Assembly (NCBI GenBank): GCA_027624625.1
Contig: JAQBWH010000007.1
Location: forward strand, 1-62,192
Length of the DNA: 62,192 nt
DNA from: Verrucomicrobiota bacterium
GTDB lineage: Bacteria > Verrucomicrobiota > Verrucomicrobiia > Chthoniobacterales > JACTMZ01
Direction of reading: 5' to 3'
Shown: in pieces, positions 24,695 to 32,622 of the stretch
Position numbering within the stretch: the stretch's first letter is position 1
How the letters are laid out: the number at the start of each line of letters is the position of its first letter
Translations under genes and position numbers: made by a program
Notes under the pieces: generated by a model
The model's input: only the letters and a program-made list of their open reading frames with translations
Databases searched by the model: none
What the model was told of the DNA's origin: nothing

Positions 24695-26428
24695 ATGAAG
24701 CGCGTCCTTTTTATCTGCACGGGAAACGTCTGTCGCAGCCCGATGGCCGAGGGTCTTCTGCGTCACATGGCCGGCGACCGGGTCAAAGTTGCCTCAGCCG
24801 GCCTCGGTGCAGGTCATGGCCAACCGCCCAGCGCCCACGCCATCGAGGTGCTGGAACAAGAGGGCATTGATATCACCGATATCCGCAGTCAACCGGTCAG
24901 CGCCCAGTTGTTGCAGCAGGCCGATTACATTTTCGCCATGACGCGGGACCACCAGGACATGCTTTTGCTTCTTTTTCCCGAAATGGCGTCGAAAACCCGC
25001 CTCCTGCGCTTCATGGAGGCAGCCAAAGGCGAACGCGCAGACGTAACAGACCCTATCGGGGGCACACGTGCCACCTATGAGTCTTGCAAAGAAGATATTC
25101 AACACGCCATGTCCCATGTTATCCCGTTAGTGACCGGAGAGGAAACCACCATGAACACAGCTACCCAGCCCCGGATGGCCCACGAGCCTTCGGATCTTGC
25201 CGCCATTGAGGAAACCGACCCGGCTATCGCCGCCGCCATCCATGACGAGGAACGTCGTCAGTTCGAAAACATCGAACTTATTGCTTCCGAGAATTTCACC
25301 AGTCGCGCGGTGCGCGAAGCGCAGGGTTCCGCTTTGACCAACAAATACGCCGAGGGGTATCCGGGGCGTCGTTGGTATGGCGGTTGCGAGCATGTCGACG
25401 TGGTCGAGTCGCTGGCCATCGAGCGGGCCAAAGAACTTTTTCGGGCCGAGCATGCCAACGTGCAACCCCACAGCGGAAGCCAGGCAAATACCGCGGTTTA
25501 TTTTTCCGCTTTGGCCGTCGGCGACCGGATTCTCACCATGGACCTTGCCCACGGCGGTCACCTCACGCACGGGCACAAAGCGAATTTTTCGGGCAAACTT
25601 TACGACATCGTCCATTATGGGGTGAGCCGCGAAACGGGGACGATCGACTATGATGCTTTGGCCAAGTTGGCCGCGGAATGCCGGCCGAAGATGATTACCG
25701 CTGGTGCATCCGCTTACCCGCGGATCATCGATTTCAAGCGCATGCGTGAAATTGCCGACGCGGTCGGTGCTCTTCTCTTCGTCGACATGGCCCACATCGC
25801 AGGACTCGTGGCGGGCGGTGCCCATCCCAGCCCCGTGCCGTATGCCGATTTCGTCACCAGCACGACACACAAGAGCCTGCGCGGACCGCGCTCGGGTGTG
25901 ATTTTGTGCAAGGCGCAATATGCCAAGTCGATTGATGCCCAGGTCTTTCCCGGGGTGCAGGGCGGTCCGCTGATGCATGTTATTGCGGCCAAGGCGATCT
26001 GCTTTCATGAAGCCCTTCAACCGGCTTTCCGCGCCTACGCGGCCCAAGTTGTGGCCAACGCCAAAGCATTGGCGGCTCGTCTTTCCATGCTCGGATACAC
26101 CATCGTTTCCGGCGCCACGGAGAACCATGTGCTCCTCGTCGACCTCCGGCCCGCGGGAATCAACGGCAAGGAAGCGCAGGAGACGCTCGATTTGGCCGGC
26201 ATCACGGTGAACAAGAATGCCATCCCGTTCGATACCGAGCCGATCATGAAGACCGGCGGCATCCGTATCGGCACGCCGGCCATGACGACCCGTGGGATGA
26301 AGGAAGAGGAAATGATGGAAATCGCCGACTTGATTCACGCCGCTCTGCAGCAGTCGGGGAATCCGCAGGAACTCGAGAGATTGAAAGGCCGCGTCCACGC
26401 CTTCACCTCGCAGTTTTCTTTGCCGTAA
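24695..26428 (+). CDS. glyA: Low-molecular-weight protein phosphatase fused to serine hydroxymethyltransferase
   Basis: One open frame of 577 residues joins two enzymes. Residues 1-152 are a low-molecular-weight phosphatase: the P-loop CTGNVCRS holds nucleophile C8 and R14, and the general acid is D119 in TDPIGG. Residues 153-577 are a full-length SHMT (425 residues), which makes glycine and 5,10-methylene-THF from serine. Its motifs are [21 protein letters not shown], and the PLP lysine in [12 protein letters not shown] (about residue 393). Val follows Asn in the P-loop where the arginine phosphatase YwlE has Thr, so tyrosine phosphatase activity is more likely. No stop separates the parts. 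At 25151 an ATG with GGAG/GAGG ahead could also start SHMT alone. In Firmicutes ywlE and glyA are neighbours. Confidence 0.93.
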   Translation: MKRVLFICTGNVCRSPMAEGLLRHMAGDRVKVASAGLGAGHGQPPSAHAIEVLEQEGIDITDIRSQPVSAQLLQQADYIFAMTRDHQDMLLLLFPEMASKTRLLRFMEAAKGERADVTDPIGGTRATYESCKEDIQHAMSHVIPLVTGEETTMNTATQPRMAHEPSDLAAIEETDPAIAAAIHDEERRQFENIELIASENFTSRAVREAQGSALTNKYAEGYPGRRWYGGCEHVDVVESLAIERAKELFRAEHANVQPHSGSQANTAVYFSALAVGDRILTMDLAHGGHLTHGHKANFSGKLYDIVHYGVSRETGTIDYDALAKLAAECRPKMITAGASAYPRIIDFKRMREIADAVGALLFVDMAHIAGLVAGGAHPSPVPYADFVTSTTHKSLRGPRSGVILCKAQYAKSIDAQVFPGVQGGPLMHVIAAKAICFHEALQPAFRAYAAQVVANAKALAARLSMLGYTIVSGATENHVLLVDLRPAGINGKEAQETLDLAGITVNKNAIPFDTEPIMKTGGIRIGTPAMTTRGMKEEEMMEIADLIHAALQQSGNPQELERLKGRVHAFTSQFSLP

Positions 26429-26565
26429 AACATTACGGCCTCAAGGTCCTATTCCCTGCTAAAGCCCTGGTCTCCCGCACACCGGGGTGATGCATTTTGC
26501 GGCGCCGGGACCAGCCATTCTCCCGGGAAAGATCCATCGTCGGCCGGTATTACCGATTGCCTCAA

Positions 26566-26594
26566 CCTACTTTTGAGACTAAGTCTCAAGTAGG
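26566..26594. promoter_or_regulatory. Fur-type 7-1-7 operator before the feo operon
   Basis: The core TTGAGACT-A-AGTCTCAA (26573-26589) is a perfect inverted repeat with one central base. This is the 7-1-7 layout of Fur-family boxes and is close to TGATAAT-n-ATTATCA. Outer arms CCTACTT and AAGTAGG extend it. It ends 8 bases before the first feoA ATG and overlaps the AGGA ribosome site (26592-26595), so binding would block transcription or translation start. Confidence 0.6.
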
Positions 26595-26602
26595 AAAGTA
26601 TC

Positions 26603-26872
26603 ATGACGCGGCCAACGACATTCAGTCTCGAGCACAGCCCCCGCCGGGTGAGTAACCGGGTGGTTTCCTTGGATGACACCAGTGAATGGGCCAAGCATCT
26701 CCGACGGGTCGGTTTCCGGGAGGGTGTCGAGGTCGAGGTCCTTTCGGGCCGCGATCCTGTCATGGTCCGTTGTCAAAATAGTTGTGTCGCCTTGCGTCGT
26801 TGCATGTTGGGTTGCGTGCAGGTCTGTGCCTTGCAGGAAGCGCAACGCCGGATGTCCTCCGCCGCGCAATGA
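26603..26872 (+). CDS. feoA: FeoA-like protein with Cys-rich C-terminal half
   Basis: An 89-residue cytosolic SH3-like protein, first gene of the ferrous iron uptake operon. FeoA proteins bind FeoB and help assemble or regulate the transporter. The N-terminal half looks like the family (EWAKHLRRVGFREGVEVEVLSGRDPVMVRC). The second half is unusual: five cysteines at about 57, 61, 67, 71 and 75 (C-x3-C-x5-C-x3-C-x3-C), where FeoA normally has the strand with LALRRSEA. This could bind iron, an Fe-S cluster or zinc. A Fur-type palindrome sits just upstream, and the stop overlaps the second FeoA (ATGA at 26869). Confidence 0.78.
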   Translation: MTRPTTFSLEHSPRRVSNRVVSLDDTSEWAKHLRRVGFREGVEVEVLSGRDPVMVRCQNSCVALRRCMLGCVQVCALQEAQRRMSSAAQ

Positions 26873-27111
26873 ACGGTGAAATTTGTCCGCTGGCTGCCTT
26901 GCGGGCCGGCGACCGCGGCCGGGTCCAACCCGGAGGCTCCGAGCGCCCGGCGTGGCAACGCCTCCTCGCCATGGGGCTGTTGCCCGGCACGGAAGTGGCG
27001 GTCATTCAAGTGGCGCCGCTTGGCGACCCGATCGAGATCGAGTTCGGGGGTTTGCGCTTGAGTTTGCGCAAAAGCGATGCGACGGCCGTGCAAGTCCTAC
27101 GGCTTGGTTGA
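26869..27111 (+). CDS. feoA: FeoA family protein (second copy)
   Basis: An 80-residue SH3-fold protein that regulates FeoB. The start is ATG 26869, overlapping the stop of the Cys-rich FeoA. The core RLLAMGLLPGTEVAVIQVAP, then IEIEFGGLRLSLRKSDATAVQV is a normal FeoA sequence without cysteines in the last strand. It lies 9 bases before feoB. Two tandem FeoA genes before feoB are known in several phyla. Confidence 0.9.
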   Translation: MNGEICPLAALRAGDRGRVQPGGSERPAWQRLLAMGLLPGTEVAVIQVAPLGDPIEIEFGGLRLSLRKSDATAVQVLRLG

Positions 27112-27120
27112 GCAGGCGGT

Positions 27121-29286
27121 GTGAGCATGAGCAAAGAAACAGCCCGCCGGGTTCGTATCGCTTTGGTCGGTAATCCGAACACGGGCAAAACAACCCTTTT
27201 CAACCGCCTGACCGGTGCCCGCCAAAAAATCGGCAATTACCCGGGTGTCACGGTCGAAAAAAAATCCGGTTACTGGGAAAGCGGCGGACGCACCTTCACC
27301 CTCGTCGACCTCCCCGGCACTTACAGCCTAGCCGCATCTTCACCCGATGAACGCGTCGCGCTCGATTTCCTGGCGGGCCACCTCGACAGTGAAGAAAAAC
27401 CCGATGGCGTGGTCTGCGTGGTCGATGCCTCCAATGTGGTGCGCAATCTTTTTCTTGCCTCGCAAGTGGCCGACCTCGGCCTGCCCATGGTCATCGCGCT
27501 GAACATGGCCGATGCGGCGGACCGGGCCGGGATCAGCATCGACCCCGCCCTGCTCTCGCGTCGTCTCGGGGTTCCGGTCGTGCGCATGGTTGCGACCAGG
27601 GGCGAGGGGATAGATGCGCTCGGACATGCCGTGGTGCAGGCCGTTGATCACGGCGCCCTCATGGCCCAGGTACCATGGCCGGAGGCGGTGGACCGTGCGG
27701 TAAAATACCTCGCTGCTGGACTGGAAAAAGAAGGGGCGAGTCGGCTCGCACCGGGCGAACTGCGGCGCATTCTTTTCGATCCCCGCAGTGCCGTGCTGGA
27801 GCGAGCCGGTTGGCCCGCGGGCTCGGACCCCGCCCCGCTGCTTGGCGCCTCGCGCGATGTCTTGTCTGCTGCGGGATGGCACCCGCTTTCGGCTGAAGCG
27901 CTCCTCCGTTACGAGCACCTCGGTCATCTCACGTCTGCCGCAGTCAAGTTCCCGGAAAAGCGGCGGCGGTCCCTGACCGAGCGGCTCGATACCGTGCTGA
28001 CCCATCGCGTCTGGGGATTGGCGGTTTTTGTCTTGATGATGTTGGTTGTTTTTCAATCGATCTACCGCTGGGCCGGACCCTTCATGGAGGTAATCGAGGT
28101 GGTGATCGCACATGTCGGGCAACTAGTCGCACCGTGGTTTGCTCCGTGGCCCGCCTTGCAGAGCCTGATCGTTGACGGGGTTGTTGGCGGGGTGGGAGGG
28201 GTGATTATTTTTCTGCCGCAGATTCTCATCCTCTTTTTCTTCATCGCCCTACTCGAGGACACCGGCTACATGGCGCGGGGCGCGTTTCTCATGGATAAAA
28301 TGTTCGGCTGGTGCGGCCTGAACGGAAAAAGCTTCGTTCCCATGCTCTCGAGCTATGCGTGCGCCATTCCGGGCGTTCTGGCCGCGCGCACCATCGAGGA
28401 TCCGCGCGCCCGACTGACCACCATTCTGGTTTCCCCGCTGATGAGTTGCTCGGCGCGATTACCGGTCTACACGCTGATGATCGGCGCATTCATCGAGCCG
28501 TCCTTCGGCGCCGCCCTGGCGGGCGGGATGCTTTTCGCCATCCATCTCGTCGGTCTTGCTGTTGCCGTCCCCGTGGCTTGGGCGGTCAACAAATTCGTCC
28601 TGCACACCCGGCCGCAACCATTTCTGCTCGAGATGCCACCTTATCGCCTGCCGCGCTTGCGCGACATTTTCTGGCGCATGTGGGAGCGCGCGCGGGAATT
28701 TCTCGTGCGCGCCGGGACGGTGATTGTGGCCATGACCATTGTCATCTGGGCCCTGGTTTATTTCCCGCGTCCCGCCGAAGTGCGGGAAGGTGTCATGGCG
28801 GACTTGTCCGTGCTTAACGACAGCTCTGCGATCGATCGCGCCGTCGACGCCGCCTACCTTGAGCAAAGCTATTTGGCGCGGGCTGGACGCGCTCTGCAGC
28901 CGGTTTTCGATCCGGCCGGCTTCGACTGGAAAATCACGGTGGGGGTGCTTGCCAGTTTTCCCGCGCGTGAGGTCATCATCGCCACGCTGGGGACGATTTA
29001 TGGAGTCGGACACGATGCCGATGAAGCATCCGGCGACTTGCGTTCGGCCTTGGCCCGCGATTTCTGGACGCACGGGCCGCGTGCCGGGCACCCTGTGTTT
29101 ACCGTGCCCGTTGCCCTGGCCGTGATGGTTTTCTTTGCCCTGTGCCTGCAGTGCGGCGCGACTGTGGCGGTCATGGCCAAGGAGGCCGGCTGGCGCTGGG
29201 CACTTTTCGGCTTTGCTTACATGACTGCTCTGGCCTGGCTTGGTGCGGTCTTGACCTTCCAACTTGGCACGCTTTGGTTGGGGTGA
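27121..29286 (+). CDS. feoB: Ferrous iron transport protein B
   Basis: The inner-membrane Fe(II) transporter with an N-terminal GTPase domain. It has 721 residues. The G domain has G1 GNPNTGKTTLFN (about 17-28), G3 DLPGTYSL and G4 NMAD. Two Gate repeats lie in the membrane part (FVPMLSSYACAIPGVLAARTI is the first core, with the pore Cys; FPAREVIIATLGTIYGVG the second). About eight to ten TM helices are visible. The start may be GTG 27121 or ATG 27127, two codons later. It is the third gene of a feoA-feoA-feoB-Cys protein operon and is presumably under the Fur-type box at 26566-26594. Confidence 0.97.
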   Translation: MSMSKETARRVRIALVGNPNTGKTTLFNRLTGARQKIGNYPGVTVEKKSGYWESGGRTFTLVDLPGTYSLAASSPDERVALDFLAGHLDSEEKPDGVVCVVDASNVVRNLFLASQVADLGLPMVIALNMADAADRAGISIDPALLSRRLGVPVVRMVATRGEGIDALGHAVVQAVDHGALMAQVPWPEAVDRAVKYLAAGLEKEGASRLAPGELRRILFDPRSAVLERAGWPAGSDPAPLLGASRDVLSAAGWHPLSAEALLRYEHLGHLTSAAVKFPEKRRRSLTERLDTVLTHRVWGLAVFVLMMLVVFQSIYRWAGPFMEVIEVVIAHVGQLVAPWFAPWPALQSLIVDGVVGGVGGVIIFLPQILILFFFIALLEDTGYMARGAFLMDKMFGWCGLNGKSFVPMLSSYACAIPGVLAARTIEDPRARLTTILVSPLMSCSARLPVYTLMIGAFIEPSFGAALAGGMLFAIHLVGLAVAVPVAWAVNKFVLHTRPQPFLLEMPPYRLPRLRDIFWRMWERAREFLVRAGTVIVAMTIVIWALVYFPRPAEVREGVMADLSVLNDSSAIDRAVDAAYLEQSYLARAGRALQPVFDPAGFDWKITVGVLASFPAREVIIATLGTIYGVGHDADEASGDLRSALARDFWTHGPRAGHPVFTVPVALAVMVFFALCLQCGATVAVMAKEAGWRWALFGFAYMTALAWLGAVLTFQLGTLWLG

Positions 29287-30257
29287 TGATCATGGTGGAG
29301 ATGTTTGTCCTTGTTGCCGTGGTCGGCGGTGCCCTTTGGTATTTGGGCCGCCGTGGCTGGTTGCGCCTGCGCGGCGCACGCGGTAACTGTTGTGGAGGCT
29401 GTTCGCTCAGGCGCCCCAAGACCGGGCTGGCGGGCCGGTCGGGGTGGCCATCTCGTGGCAAGAAGATGAAGGCACCCGCCGCCCTTTTTCTCGCCGGGGT
29501 CCTCGGACTTTCGGCCGGCGTGGCGCAACTGACCCCGAAACAGCGCGCCGGCGCAGAGCGCACCGCCCCGCTCACCGTGCCCAGCCCGGCCGAATTGTTT
29601 TCCGCCATCGACAAAGCAGGCAAGCCGGACTGGATGTCATTCTACCGTGAGCCTGTGCCGACGACCTATCCGACCAGGCCGCGCACCGCGCTTAACCTCG
29701 GCGCCCTCATCACCGACGGCTATGTGGCAGTCGAGGCACAGGACGGACAGCAGGTCAAAAATACCGGCAAAGATATCGTCGCGTTGGCTGGCGCGCTCGG
29801 GGTGGGCGAGGATGTTCTGGTGCGCGGCAAGAGCATTGCAGATTTTGCCGACCAGAATGATTGGTTCGCTCTGCGCGAGGAACTTGAAGCAACCACCAAT
29901 GAAATCCGGCGAGCCATGATAGCGCAACGCGATGAAGCTCTTGCTTCGCTCATCACCGCAGGGGCCTGGCTCCGCGCGCTCGAAGTGGGCAGCCGGGTCG
30001 CTGAACTTAGCGGGGAAGAAAAATCCGCCAACCTCCTGCGCCAAGCCGCACTTATCGGGTGGCTGCGCGGGGAATTGCAAGCGCTGCCGGAAAAATCACG
30101 CAGCGATCCGTCAGTCATCCAGACGGACCTGGCCTTGGCTTCACTCGAGCAAACAATGCAGGGAATGGAACCGGCGGAATTCAGTGAGAAGCGCGTCCTC
30201 GCGGTCAAAGAAACCACCGCACAATTCATCGCCGCTATGGCCGCCAAAGAACCATGA
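29286..30257 (+). CDS. FeoB-associated Cys-rich membrane protein joined in frame to an exported protein
   Basis: A single open frame of 323 residues starts at the ATG that overlaps the feoB stop. Residues 1-60 match the small FeoB-associated Cys-rich family: one TM helix (MFVLVAVVGGALWYLG), Arg-rich loop, and cysteines at about 35, 36 and 39 (NCCGGC). No stop follows. At residue 61 the frame runs into MKAPAALFLAGVLGLSAGVAQ, which looks like the signal peptide of a separate exported protein of about 263 residues. ATG 29466 could start that protein alone, but its Shine-Dalgarno is weak. The exported part is helical (EELEATTNEIRRAMIAQRDE) and unknown to me. It may be a fusion or two genes sharing one frame. 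Confidence 0.65.
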   Translation: MIMVEMFVLVAVVGGALWYLGRRGWLRLRGARGNCCGGCSLRRPKTGLAGRSGWPSRGKKMKAPAALFLAGVLGLSAGVAQLTPKQRAGAERTAPLTVPSPAELFSAIDKAGKPDWMSFYREPVPTTYPTRPRTALNLGALITDGYVAVEAQDGQQVKNTGKDIVALAGALGVGEDVLVRGKSIADFADQNDWFALREELEATTNEIRRAMIAQRDEALASLITAGAWLRALEVGSRVAELSGEEKSANLLRQAALIGWLRGELQALPEKSRSDPSVIQTDLALASLEQTMQGMEPAEFSEKRVLAVKETTAQFIAAMAAKEP

Positions 30258-30712
30258 AGACCCCCATTGTCGTCGTTCTTGCCGCGCTTTGGCCCTGCCT
30301 GTCCACCGCGCAGCCCCCGGCGCCTGTTCCGTCCCCTTCCGTAGCCCTGCAGGCCCCCGCAGCCTTACGTGTCAGGTTGGCCGACCTTGGCACGGCGCTT
30401 TCCAACGAGGGCTTTAAAATGCGGGATCGTCTTTGGAGCGGCCGCATCGAGTCAGCCCAGCCACAACGGCTGGTGGTGAACCTCTTCCGGGGCAATCATT
30501 ACTGGTTTTGCGCGGCCGTTGAACCAACGGACGGTAAAGCAAAGCTGACTCTTTTCGGGCCGGACGGCCGGGCTGTGGAGTGCGTGGACCATGAGGAACC
30601 GGGCCTCGCTGCTGTTGGCGTGACAGCGGAGACCACGGGCCAGTATTTTGTGCAGGTCGAAACCGCCGGGGGACCGGCCTCAGATTTTTGCCTTCTTTAT
30701 CTTTATAAATAA
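30254..30712 (+). CDS. Hypothetical exported protein
   Basis: A 152-residue protein with a signal peptide to about residue 19 (PCLSTA). A Pro-rich spacer and a beta-rich domain follow (LVVNLFRGNHYWFCAAVEP; AKLTLFGPDGRAVECVDHEE; TTGQYFVQVETAGG). The pattern resembles the PPC-type beta domain found at the ends of secreted proteins. Four cysteines are present. The start overlaps the previous stop by four bases (ATGA), so it is co-translated with the exported half of the preceding frame, and the two may form a periplasmic pair. Function unknown. Confidence 0.7.
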   Translation: MKTPIVVVLAALWPCLSTAQPPAPVPSPSVALQAPAALRVRLADLGTALSNEGFKMRDRLWSGRIESAQPQRLVVNLFRGNHYWFCAAVEPTDGKAKLTLFGPDGRAVECVDHEEPGLAAVGVTAETTGQYFVQVETAGGPASDFCLLYLYK

Positions 30713-30723
30713 AACCAATTGCC

Positions 30724-31185
30724 ATGACCACCGAGACCACCGAAAAACTTCAGGGACCCGCCGTGCGGCAGTATTCCGTCTTTCTCGCCAACCGGGTTGG
30801 CGCTCTCCTCGAAGTGGTCAAAATGCTTTCCGAAGCGCGCGTCGTCGTGCTCGCCTTGAGCATTCAGGACTCCTCCGAAACCTCGATCGCACGGATTATT
30901 GTCAGCGATCCTGAATTGCTCGAAGAATTGTGCGACCGTCACGATATCGCCTACGGCGCCTGCGAGGTTGCGGTGGCCGAACTCGAGGAAGGCGCCTCCG
31001 ACCTTCCCCGTCTCCTCGCCGCTCTGCTCGAGGCCGAAGTGAACATCCTCTTCAGCTACACCCTGCTGGTGCGTCCCCGCGGACGTCCCCTCGTTGCCGT
31101 GCACACCGACGATTTGGAATGCGCCAGCGCCGTGCTTGAGGGCCGGGGTTTTCGCGTGCTGCGGCAGTCGGACCTTTCGCGGTAG
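30724..31185 (+). CDS. ACT-ACT regulatory protein
   Basis: A 153-residue protein with two ACT domains, folds that bind amino acids and regulate enzymes. The first runs over residues about 15-80 (YSVFLANRVGALLEVVKMLSEARVVV), and the second over about 85-150 (LPRLLAALLEAEVNILFSYTLLV). There is no catalytic domain. Proteins of this kind can sense an amino acid and control a partner. The large subunit of acetolactate synthase (ilvB, 32623) lies 1.4 kb away but is separated by rmuC on the other strand, so a link to branched-chain synthesis is only a suggestion. It lies 11 bases after the preceding exported-protein gene. Confidence 0.82.
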   Translation: MTTETTEKLQGPAVRQYSVFLANRVGALLEVVKMLSEARVVVLALSIQDSSETSIARIIVSDPELLEELCDRHDIAYGACEVAVAELEEGASDLPRLLAALLEAEVNILFSYTLLVRPRGRPLVAVHTDDLECASAVLEGRGFRVLRQSDLSR

Positions 31186-31211
31186 CCCCGCGCCCCGTTT
31201 GGCGCAACGGT

Positions 31212-32507
31212 CTATGGCTGCCCGGCGGGAGAGCCTTCTTCTTCGTCGTCCTGGCCCGCGCCGGCCAGCAAGGCGGGGGGTTGGGCTGTTGTCTTGGCCC
31301 CGAGCGCGCGAAGTTTTTCGGTATGGCCGATAAGGTTGCCGCGGCCGTCGCGCAATTTGTTCATCGCCTCATCGTAACTTTCCTGCGTCTGGCGGATGCG
31401 CAGACCGATATTTTCAAGGTCACGGCAGAAAGCGGCAAATTTGTCATAGAGTTTTCCGCCCTGCTCGGCGATTTGCACCGCGAAACGGCTTTGCTTGTCC
31501 TGCTGCCAGAGTTGCGCGACCAACCGCGCAGTGGCCACGACGCTCGGAGCCGTGACCAGCACGACGTTCCGCTCCAGGGCCTCGCCGATAAGATCAGGTG
31601 CGGTGTCCAGCGCGGCGTGCAGCGCGGGCTCGATCGGCACGAAAAGAAAGACAAAGTCCGGCGACTTGATTCCGGCCAGATGAGCGTAGTCTTTCGACGA
31701 CAACTGCTCAATGTGCCGGCGCAGGGCATCGGCATGTTCTTTGGCTGCACCCGCCCGTTCCTCTTCGCCGGTTGCGCTGCATTGGCGTTCATAAGCGACG
31801 AGCGAGACCTTCGCGTCGATGATCAGCTGCCGGCCGCCGGGCAGGTCGAGCACCACGTCGGGCTGTAAGCGCCGGCCGCCTTCGCCGGTCGCTGACACTT
31901 GGGTGCGGAAATGCTGACCTTTGACCAATCCCGCTTTTTCGAGGACCGACTCCAGGATCATCTCGCCCCAGTTGCCCCGTGTTTTTGCCTGACCCTTCAG
32001 GGCTTGGGTGAGATTGCCCGCCTCGCGTGATACTTGTTGGTTGAGGTCGCTCAGGCGCCGCACTTCCTCGGTGAGGGCGTGACGCGCCTTGCCCTCCTCC
32101 CCATAGGCCTCGTGGACTTGGCGTTTGAATTCCTGCAAACGCTCGCCCAGCGGTCCGAGCAACTGTTCGAGCTGAACCCGGTTCTGCTCGGTGAAGCGCT
32201 TCGATTTGTCTTCCAGAATGGATGACGCAAGGATTTCAAATTCCGCCTTGAGGGCTGTGCGTGATTCTTCAAGGCCGGCCGCTTTTTGTTTTTCGGTGGC
32301 CAGCTCTCCGGTGTAATCCCGCAATTGCGAGGCCATGTTACGACGTTCTTCTTCGAGGGATTGGATTTGTCGGCCGAGCTCGGCGGCCTGCGAACGGGCT
32401 GCCCCCGCCTCCGCCCCGGCGCGCACGGCACGCAAGTGGCCGAGGAGAAAACCGATAAGGCCCCCGACAAGCAAAGCCGCCGCTGCCCACCAAAAGTGCT
32501 CGTCCAT
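31212..32507 (-). CDS. rmuC: DNA recombination protein RmuC
   Basis: A 431-residue RmuC-family protein; relatives limit inversion-type recombination and carry a predicted PD-(D/E)xK nuclease fold. An N-terminal TM anchor ([18 protein letters not shown]) is followed by a coiled coil at about 40-150. The RmuC domain follows ([27 protein letters not shown]; then [26 protein letters not shown], which holds the putative catalytic residues; then [15 protein letters not shown]). I chose ATG 32507 over one six codons upstream. It is divergent from ilvB. Confidence 0.93.
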   Translation of the reverse strand: MDEHFWWAAAALLVGGLIGFLLGHLRAVRAGAEAGAARSQAAELGRQIQSLEEERRNMASQLRDYTGELATEKQKAAGLEESRTALKAEFEILASSILEDKSKRFTEQNRVQLEQLLGPLGERLQEFKRQVHEAYGEEGKARHALTEEVRRLSDLNQQVSREAGNLTQALKGQAKTRGNWGEMILESVLEKAGLVKGQHFRTQVSATGEGGRRLQPDVVLDLPGGRQLIIDAKVSLVAYERQCSATGEEERAGAAKEHADALRRHIEQLSSKDYAHLAGIKSPDFVFLFVPIEPALHAALDTAPDLIGEALERNVVLVTAPSVVATARLVAQLWQQDKQSRFAVQIAEQGGKLYDKFAAFCRDLENIGLRIRQTQESYDEAMNKLRDGRGNLIGHTEKLRALGAKTTAQPPALLAGAGQDDEEEGSPAGQP

Positions 32508-32587
32508 GGCCTTAATCTTTACCACGAGTCGCCCCCATGTTCCAAAGAATGCCGGTTTCAGCTATCCGGGAATCCTCACTCTGATGG

Positions 32588-32616
32588 TTGCTTCCCGCCG
32601 CGCTGTCCGTTATAAG
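32588..32616 (+). promoter_or_regulatory. Probable ilvB promoter, possibly giving a leaderless mRNA
   Basis: TTGCTT (32588-32593), a 17-base spacer, and TATAAG (32611-32616, 5 of 6 matches). The -10 box ends only 6 bases before the ilvB ATG (32623), so the transcript would start at or next to the start codon. No Shine-Dalgarno is present, in keeping with leaderless translation. Confidence 0.5.
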
Positions 32617-32622
32617 CACGGG

